From contig JAGDDO010000130.1 in assembly GCA_017848205.1 (NCBI GenBank), positions 1 through 9,060 of the forward strand: a stretch of 9,060 nt of DNA. The letters are read 5' to 3'. This document shows positions 5,776-9,060 of this stretch, one piece after another. Under the pieces are notes generated by a model. It worked only from the letters and a program-made list of their open reading frames with translations. It had not been told where the DNA came from and did no database searches. This DNA is from Oscillospiraceae bacterium. Lineage in GTDB: Bacteria; Bacillota_A; Clostridia; Oscillospirales; Ruminococcaceae. Made by a program: the position numbers and the translations under genes. Positions within the stretch are counted from its first letter, which is position 1. Every line of letters begins with the position of its first letter.

Positions 5776-6867
5776 TTATTCCTTTGTACTGAGTGTATCA
5801 AGGAGATCAGACTTGACGATCTCGGTGATCCTTACAGCAAAGTAGTCGTCCACTACGACAACATCTCCCTTGGCAATAAGATGTCCGTTTACGATTACGT
5901 TTACTGGAGCATCTGCCAGTGAGTCGAGTTCAATGACTGTTCCGTATGAAAATGAAAGAATCTCGTCAACACGTTTCTGAGTCGAGCCTATCTCGATGGA
6001 GAGCTCAAGAGGAACGTTCATGATGAGCTGAAGATTGCGGAGCTGTTCATCATTCAGAGTGTTCTGGAATGAAGTGAAGGAACGGTTCTGTTCTGCAAGT
6101 CCCGAAAATGCTGAAGGCTGGTCAAGTGCAGCGCCGAAAGCACTTTCCTCAGGAGTGATGTCGAAGACTGAACCGTTGTCTTCCGAGCCTGTTGTGTCAA
6201 AAGGATTGTTTTCTTCAGGAGATGAAGAAAAGTCCGGTACAGGAGCTGCCGGCTCCTCAGGCATAGGGAAGCGTTCTGCTGTTCTTTCAGCTATGATCTC
6301 AGCGAGTTCAGCTGAAATGACCGTAGCAAATTTGCTGTTTACAGCGTTGTCTATACGGAATGATGATGTTACGGCACAGATGGAGTCGTCAGGGTTCAGT
6401 CCCATGAGAACGAACAGGTTCTGGTTTGCGCTGTTCGGTATAACTTCCGCCTCTGTTGTAACAACAGTGTATCCGGTAAGTGTGGATATTTCAGTGAAAT
6501 AGGAGGTCATCATCTGGTTGATGACTTCGTTGAAAGCAGATGTGTTGATCTCATCAAAAGTGAAATCAGGGCTTATTTCCAGAGGCATACCCATAAGCTG
6601 GTTGAGCATGAGCTGCGCGTCATCTGCCTTGAATATGAGAACTGCTGATCCGTCCTTTTCGCCTGTGTATGCTACTTTTACAAATACGGAAGGGGAAAGG
6701 TCAGCGTAGATGTAATCCATGATCCTGCTTACAGATGCTGAAGGATCAGTGATCCAGATGCTTGCATTGAGCAGTGATGCTGCTGCGGTTGCTGATGACA
6801 GCATAGCAAGATTGTGTGATTCCTTTACTGCGTAAAGCTGGTTTGCGTTTAATTCTATAGTACTCAA
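5776..6867 (-). CDS. fliY: Flagellar motor switch phosphatase FliY (CheC-like plus FliN domains)
   Basis: FliY is a C-ring protein of Gram-positive flagella that also dephosphorylates CheY-P. I choose the TTG at 6867 (363 residues) because AGAGGTGA lies 5 bases before it; a GTG at 6876 in the same frame would overlap that site and add three residues. The N-terminal 200 residues carry two CheC-type motifs: KESHN with Glu16, Asn19 and Pro42 at the family's 22-residue spacing (but Tyr where Asp/Ser is usual), and SAFNEVIN with Ser110, Glu114, Asn117, followed by Pro144. A linker rich in Pro, Ser, Glu and Asp (about 200-272) leads to a SpoA/FliN domain (about 278-353), with NVPLELSIEIG and ILSFSYGTVIELD. 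It follows fliM with ends overlapping or nearly so, and precedes cheY. Assignment is firm from domain order and synteny. Confidence 0.93.
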   Translation of the reverse strand: MSTIELNANQLYAVKESHNLAMLSSATAAASLLNASIWITDPSASVSRIMDYIYADLSPSVFVKVAYTGEKDGSAVLIFKADDAQLMLNQLMGMPLEISPDFTFDEINTSAFNEVINQMMTSYFTEISTLTGYTVVTTEAEVIPNSANQNLFVLMGLNPDDSICAVTSSFRIDNAVNSKFATVISAELAEIIAERTAERFPMPEEPAAPVPDFSSSPEENNPFDTTGSEDNGSVFDITPEESAFGAALDQPSAFSGLAEQNRSFTSFQNTLNDEQLRNLQLIMNVPLELSIEIGSTQKRVDEILSFSYGTVIELDSLADAPVNVIVNGHLIAKGDVVVVDDYFAVRITEIVKSDLLDTLSTKE

Positions 6868-6872
6868 TGTAT

Positions 6873-6880
6873 TCACCTCT
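6873..6880 (-). promoter_or_regulatory. Ribosome binding site deciding the fliY start
   Basis: AGAGGTGA on the minus strand closely matches the Shine-Dalgarno consensus GGAGGTGA. It overlaps the fliM stop codon and stands 5 bases before TTG at 6867, but overlaps the GTG at 6876, which favours the TTG. Confidence 0.65.
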
Positions 6881-7883
6881 CATTATTATTGCAAATGTCA
6901 ATGATCTTGATCGCCTTTTTGTTGTTGCTGATACCCGGCTTTGCCGTGAACCACTGAACATTGTTGATCTTGACTTTGGCATTCTGCGTTATAGGAACGT
7001 CAAGCGGGATAATGTCATTTACCCTCAGGGACAGAATATCGCTCAGATCTATCTGGGTCTCAGCAAGAACTGTTGTCATAGTAAGTGTCGAGCTCTTTAC
7101 ACCCTTGAGAATGCTGCTGCGCTGTTCCTGTCTTTTTTCGTCATCCACGACTCGTCTCGAGGCTTCAGATGTGTACCTCTGACTGAAGTTCGTCATGATC
7201 TCTTCCATGTTTATGGCAGGGATGCTTATCGTCATGAGACTCTTTCTCTTGTTGAGTTCGATCTCAAGTGTGGCAATAACGATTACTTCATCCGGCGCTA
7301 TAGACTTTGTAAGTCTTGCGTTTGTCTCGATCCTTGAGAGAGTCGGAGATATTTCGATGTAGCCTGACCAGGCTTCCTGGAGGAAAACTGCCATCTTTTC
7401 AAGTATGGTCCTTATGACTGATACTTCGATCTCGGTAAAGTCCCTTGAGATCTCGAAAGCGTTTCCCGGACCGCCCATAAGACGGTCAATGAGAGAGAAT
7501 GTGATGGCGTTTGAGAACTGTATGGTACATTCGGCATCCATTATGTCCGAATTTTCAAAGTGCAGCCCCACTACACCCATCATTACATAGTCTTCCAGTG
7601 AGTTGTTGAATTCATAATACTTCTGTTCTTCGACATGAAGAACCTTTGCATGACAGTAAAGACGTGTGATGCCTGTGATGTATGAGGCAATAAGACGTGA
7701 GTACTGTTCGTAGATATCACGAATAAGCTTAAGATCCTCTTTGGTAAATTTCTGAGGCATCTTGAAGTTATAGTTCTTTATTCGCTTTTCTTTCTTTTTG
7801 ACGTCACTTTCGTCATCATCATCTTTGTTGTTCAGACTTTCAAAGAGCTCGTCTATCTGATGCTGTGAGAGAGCATCTGCCAT
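6873..7883 (-). CDS. fliM: Flagellar motor switch protein FliM
   Basis: FliM forms the middle ring of the cytoplasmic C-ring and receives phospho-CheY. The protein has 336 residues, normal for the family. The N-terminal docking peptide LSQHQIDELF (5-14) resembles the usual LSQ-E-IDALL motif. A charged stretch DDDDESDVKKKEKR (21-34) follows. The middle domain contains MGGPG (136-140), the conserved GGxG signature, and CheC-like fold elements. The C-terminal SpoA domain (about 265-332) shows QIDLSDILSLRVNDIIPLD. The ATG start has AAGGGGTGA 6 bases upstream, a strong site. It is the first gene of the unit; fliL, which usually precedes fliM in Bacillus-type operons, is not here, and a 230-base gap with a promoter lies upstream instead. 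Confidence 0.95.
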   Translation of the reverse strand: MADALSQHQIDELFESLNNKDDDDESDVKKKEKRIKNYNFKMPQKFTKEDLKLIRDIYEQYSRLIASYITGITRLYCHAKVLHVEEQKYYEFNNSLEDYVMMGVVGLHFENSDIMDAECTIQFSNAITFSLIDRLMGGPGNAFEISRDFTEIEVSVIRTILEKMAVFLQEAWSGYIEISPTLSRIETNARLTKSIAPDEVIVIATLEIELNKRKSLMTISIPAINMEEIMTNFSQRYTSEASRRVVDDEKRQEQRSSILKGVKSSTLTMTTVLAETQIDLSDILSLRVNDIIPLDVPITQNAKVKINNVQWFTAKPGISNNKKAIKIIDICNNNER

Positions 7884-7939
7884 GTGTGTTCACCCCTTGT
7901 ATTGAGAAATTGTTTCTTAATAACCCCATATGCATGCCT

Positions 7940-7952
7940 TGCCTTTAAGGCA
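7940..7952 (-). promoter_or_regulatory. Palindrome in the fliM leader
   Basis: TGCCTT-T-AAGGCA is a perfect inverted repeat between the predicted fliM promoter and its ribosome binding site. It could be an operator or a small mRNA hairpin with a weak stem. No function can be assigned. Confidence 0.35.
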
Positions 7953-7984
7953 GGTAAATCATTGATCTATAGTGTTACAGAATA

Positions 7985-8013
7985 ATTATATCACATATAC
8001 GAAATAAATTCCA
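7985..8013 (-). promoter_or_regulatory. Extended -10 promoter for fliM-fliY-cheY
   Basis: On the minus strand TGATATAAT (7993-7985) is a perfect -10 with the extended TGn motif. TGGAAT (8013-8008) is a weak -35 at 17 bases. The leader would be roughly 95 bases. I see no sigma-28-type CCGATA motif, so the operon may use the housekeeping sigma factor. Confidence 0.65.
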
Positions 8014-8016
8014 TAG

Positions 8017-8045
8017 AAAAACAACTTTTTTTACATAAAAAGTTG
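8017..8045 (-). terminator. Terminator of the dCMP deaminase gene
   Basis: On the minus strand CAACTTTTT pairs with AAAAAGTTG (9 bp, loop ATGTAA) and TTTTT follows. The stem is AT-rich, so it may be weak. It lies about 70 bases after the gene and partly adjoins the fliM promoter. Confidence 0.6.
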
Positions 8046-8065
8046 CAGATAAAGTTATAGAATAA

Positions 8066-8077
8066 AGGAAACGCTGA
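8066..8077. repeat. Isolated sequence like the end of the 108-bp repeat
   Basis: GGAAACGCTGAA matches the terminal consensus GRAAACRCTGA of the two 108-bp repeats. No hairpins or second end accompany it. It may be a remnant or chance. Confidence 0.3.
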
Positions 8078-8117
8078 AAAAATATGCTTGTATCGGAGTT
8101 GAAAATGTGGTATCATA

Positions 8118-8606
8118 TCAGTATCCGTTTTTTAATGTGAGTGAATCGTCGTTTTCGATCCACGAATTTACGTCTATTGTTCTGTACTCATCTTCTGAAG
8201 TCCTTACGTAGACGGTGGCAATGCCTGCGTTTATTATCAGACGCTTGCACATTGAACACGGTTCGACCTCACCGTAAAGAGTATCGGTCCTTGCGTCGTG
8301 ACAGGCAAGATAGATCGAAGCTCCGATCATTTCACTGCGGGGTGCCGATATGATCGCGTTGGCTTCAGCATGTACCGAACGGCAGAGTTCATAGCGCTCT
8401 CCCTTCGGGATATTCAGCTTTTCACGCATACAGTAGCCCAGATCGGAACAGTTCATTCGTCCTCTCGGTGCTCCTACGTATCCCGTGGAAATGATCTCGT
8501 CATTCTTTACGATTATCGCACCGAATTTTCTTCTCATGCAGGTGCCGCGTTTCAGAACGCTTTCGGCTATGTCAAGGTAGTAGTTTATTTTATCACGTCT
8601 GATCAT
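8118..8606 (-). CDS. Deoxycytidylate (dCMP) deaminase family protein
   Basis: The protein has 162 residues and converts dCMP to dUMP in dTMP precursor supply, using zinc. The cytidine deaminase-like fold signatures are clear: SVHAEANAI with zinc ligand His79 and catalytic Glu81, and EPCSMCKRLIINAGI with ligands Cys117 and Cys120. The region GAIIVKNDEIISTGYVGAPRG followed by NCSDLGYCMRE is typical of the dCMP deaminase/ComEB branch rather than tRNA adenosine or guanine deaminases, which are about the same size. The ATG start has AAGGAGT 8 bases upstream and a promoter at 8649-8677. The gene is transcribed alone, divergent from rsmA and ahead of the flagellar operon, with a terminator between. 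The ComEB-like relationship does not imply a competence role. Confidence 0.92.
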   Translation of the reverse strand: MIRRDKINYYLDIAESVLKRGTCMRRKFGAIIVKNDEIISTGYVGAPRGRMNCSDLGYCMREKLNIPKGERYELCRSVHAEANAIISAPRSEMIGASIYLACHDARTDTLYGEVEPCSMCKRLIINAGIATVYVRTSEDEYRTIDVNSWIENDDSLTLKNGY

Positions 8607-8642
8607 GGTGAATTACTCCTTATTCTCATAAAAAATATGTAT

Positions 8643-8677
8643 ACTATAATTATAGTAATTTTTCTGTACTATTGCAA
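8643..8677 (-). promoter_or_regulatory. Promoter of the dCMP deaminase gene, with palindromic -10
   Basis: On the minus strand TTGCAA (8677-8672) stands 17 bases before a perfect TATAAT (8654-8649). The -10 lies in the 14-base perfect palindrome ACTATAATTATAGT (8643-8656), so a TATAAT also faces rsmA, though no good -35 is seen for that direction. The predicted deaminase leader is short. Confidence 0.65.
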
Positions 8678-8712
8678 GACCTGTACAAAAAATCTTGAAA
8701 GGTATTATTTAT

Positions 8713-9060
8713 ATGAATAATCTAACTGATATCGGATATATAAAAGAGCTTCTCGGAAGGCACAATTTCAGCTTTTCCAAGGGACTGGGACAGAACTTTC
8801 TTGTAAACCCCTCTGTCTGCCCGAGAATAGCCGAGATGGGCGGTGTCGGAAAGGGAGTCGGAGTCATAGAGGTCGGCACCGGAATAGGTGTTCTTACAAA
8901 GGAACTTGCGCTCCGTGCTGACAAGGTCGTGGCTGTCGAGATAGATGAAAGACTTCTTCCCGTGCTTGAGGAAACTCTTTCGGAGTTTGACAACATAAAG
9001 ATCATCAACGAAGATATAATGAAAGTTGATCTTAAGAAGCTTATTGAAGATGAGTTTGAG
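8713..9060 (+). CDS. rsmA: 16S rRNA dimethyladenosine transferase, N-terminal part
   Basis: RsmA (KsgA) dimethylates two adjacent adenines (A1518 and A1519 in E. coli numbering) near the 3' end of 16S rRNA, late in small-subunit assembly, using S-adenosylmethionine. The first 116 codons are in the window and the frame is open at the right edge. Motifs in order: SKGLGQNFL (22-30), the family's RNA-binding N-terminal signature; SAM-binding motif VIEVGTGIGVLT (51-62); acidic motif AVEIDERLL (74-82); and INEDIMKVDL (98-107). The catalytic NLPY motif should lie beyond the edge. The ATG start has GAAAGG ending 10 bases upstream. Its promoter is not certain. Identification is firm despite truncation. 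Confidence 0.95.
   Translation, partial: MNNLTDIGYIKELLGRHNFSFSKGLGQNFLVNPSVCPRIAEMGGVGKGVGVIEVGTGIGVLTKELALRADKVVAVEIDERLLPVLEETLSEFDNIKIINEDIMKVDLKKLIEDEFE

Noticed and set aside
6035..6502. 155-codon plus-strand open frame inside fliY
   Set aside because: Antisense shadow of fliY; Ser/Ala-rich and without a ribosome binding site.
6867..7337. 156-codon plus-strand open frame inside fliM
   Set aside because: Antisense to conserved FliM sequence, no promoter or recognisable domain.
8709..9008. 99-codon minus-strand open frame at the right edge
   Set aside because: It is the antisense shadow of rsmA, whose motifs are unmistakable, and its Ser/Thr/Pro-rich product resembles no family.

Overview
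The window looks like chromosomal DNA of a low-to-mid GC Gram-positive anaerobe of the class Clostridia, most likely a Ruminococcus-like Oscillospiraceae member. This rests on a glycyl-radical pyruvate formate-lyase, strong AGGAGG-type ribosome binding sites, sigma-A-like promoters, many intrinsic terminators, and a Firmicute-type flagellar switch with FliY (CheC-like plus FliN domains) beside FliM and CheY. The genus is an inference from general look.

Layout, left to right: the 3' end of pflB (+) with a strong terminator; a 108-bp hairpin-rich repeat; a promoter and a stand-alone gene for an acidic 281-residue protein of unknown function (+); a convergent junction holding two bidirectional terminators with a tRNA 3' fragment between them; an AGCS-family sodium/alanine symporter gene (-) broken by one in-frame TAA; two terminator hairpins; pyruvate kinase pyk (-); a second 108-bp copy of the repeat; the flagellar switch operon fliM-fliY-cheY (-, so transcription runs from 7990 down to 5397); a dCMP deaminase gene (-); and, divergently, the 5' part of rsmA/ksgA (+), which runs off the right edge.

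The best-linked genes are fliM, fliY and cheY. FliM and FliY build the C-ring of the flagellar motor, FliM's N-terminal peptide is the expected docking site for phospho-CheY, and FliY keeps CheC-type phosphatase motifs. The CheY here lacks the second residue of its metal-binding acidic pair (DG instead of DD). The operon ends abruptly after cheY, whose stop codon lies directly at the end of the repeat. pflB and pyk are central fermentative metabolism genes; dCMP deaminase and RsmA are housekeeping.

The most unusual material is between genes. Two same-length (108 bp), same-orientation repeat copies share a three-hairpin architecture with inverted terminal sequences and compensating stem changes, and a third isolated terminus-like sequence lies near 8066. 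I found no CRISPR array, complete tRNA or rRNA gene, transposase, toxin-antitoxin or defence system, and nothing I could honestly call a new multi-gene system.
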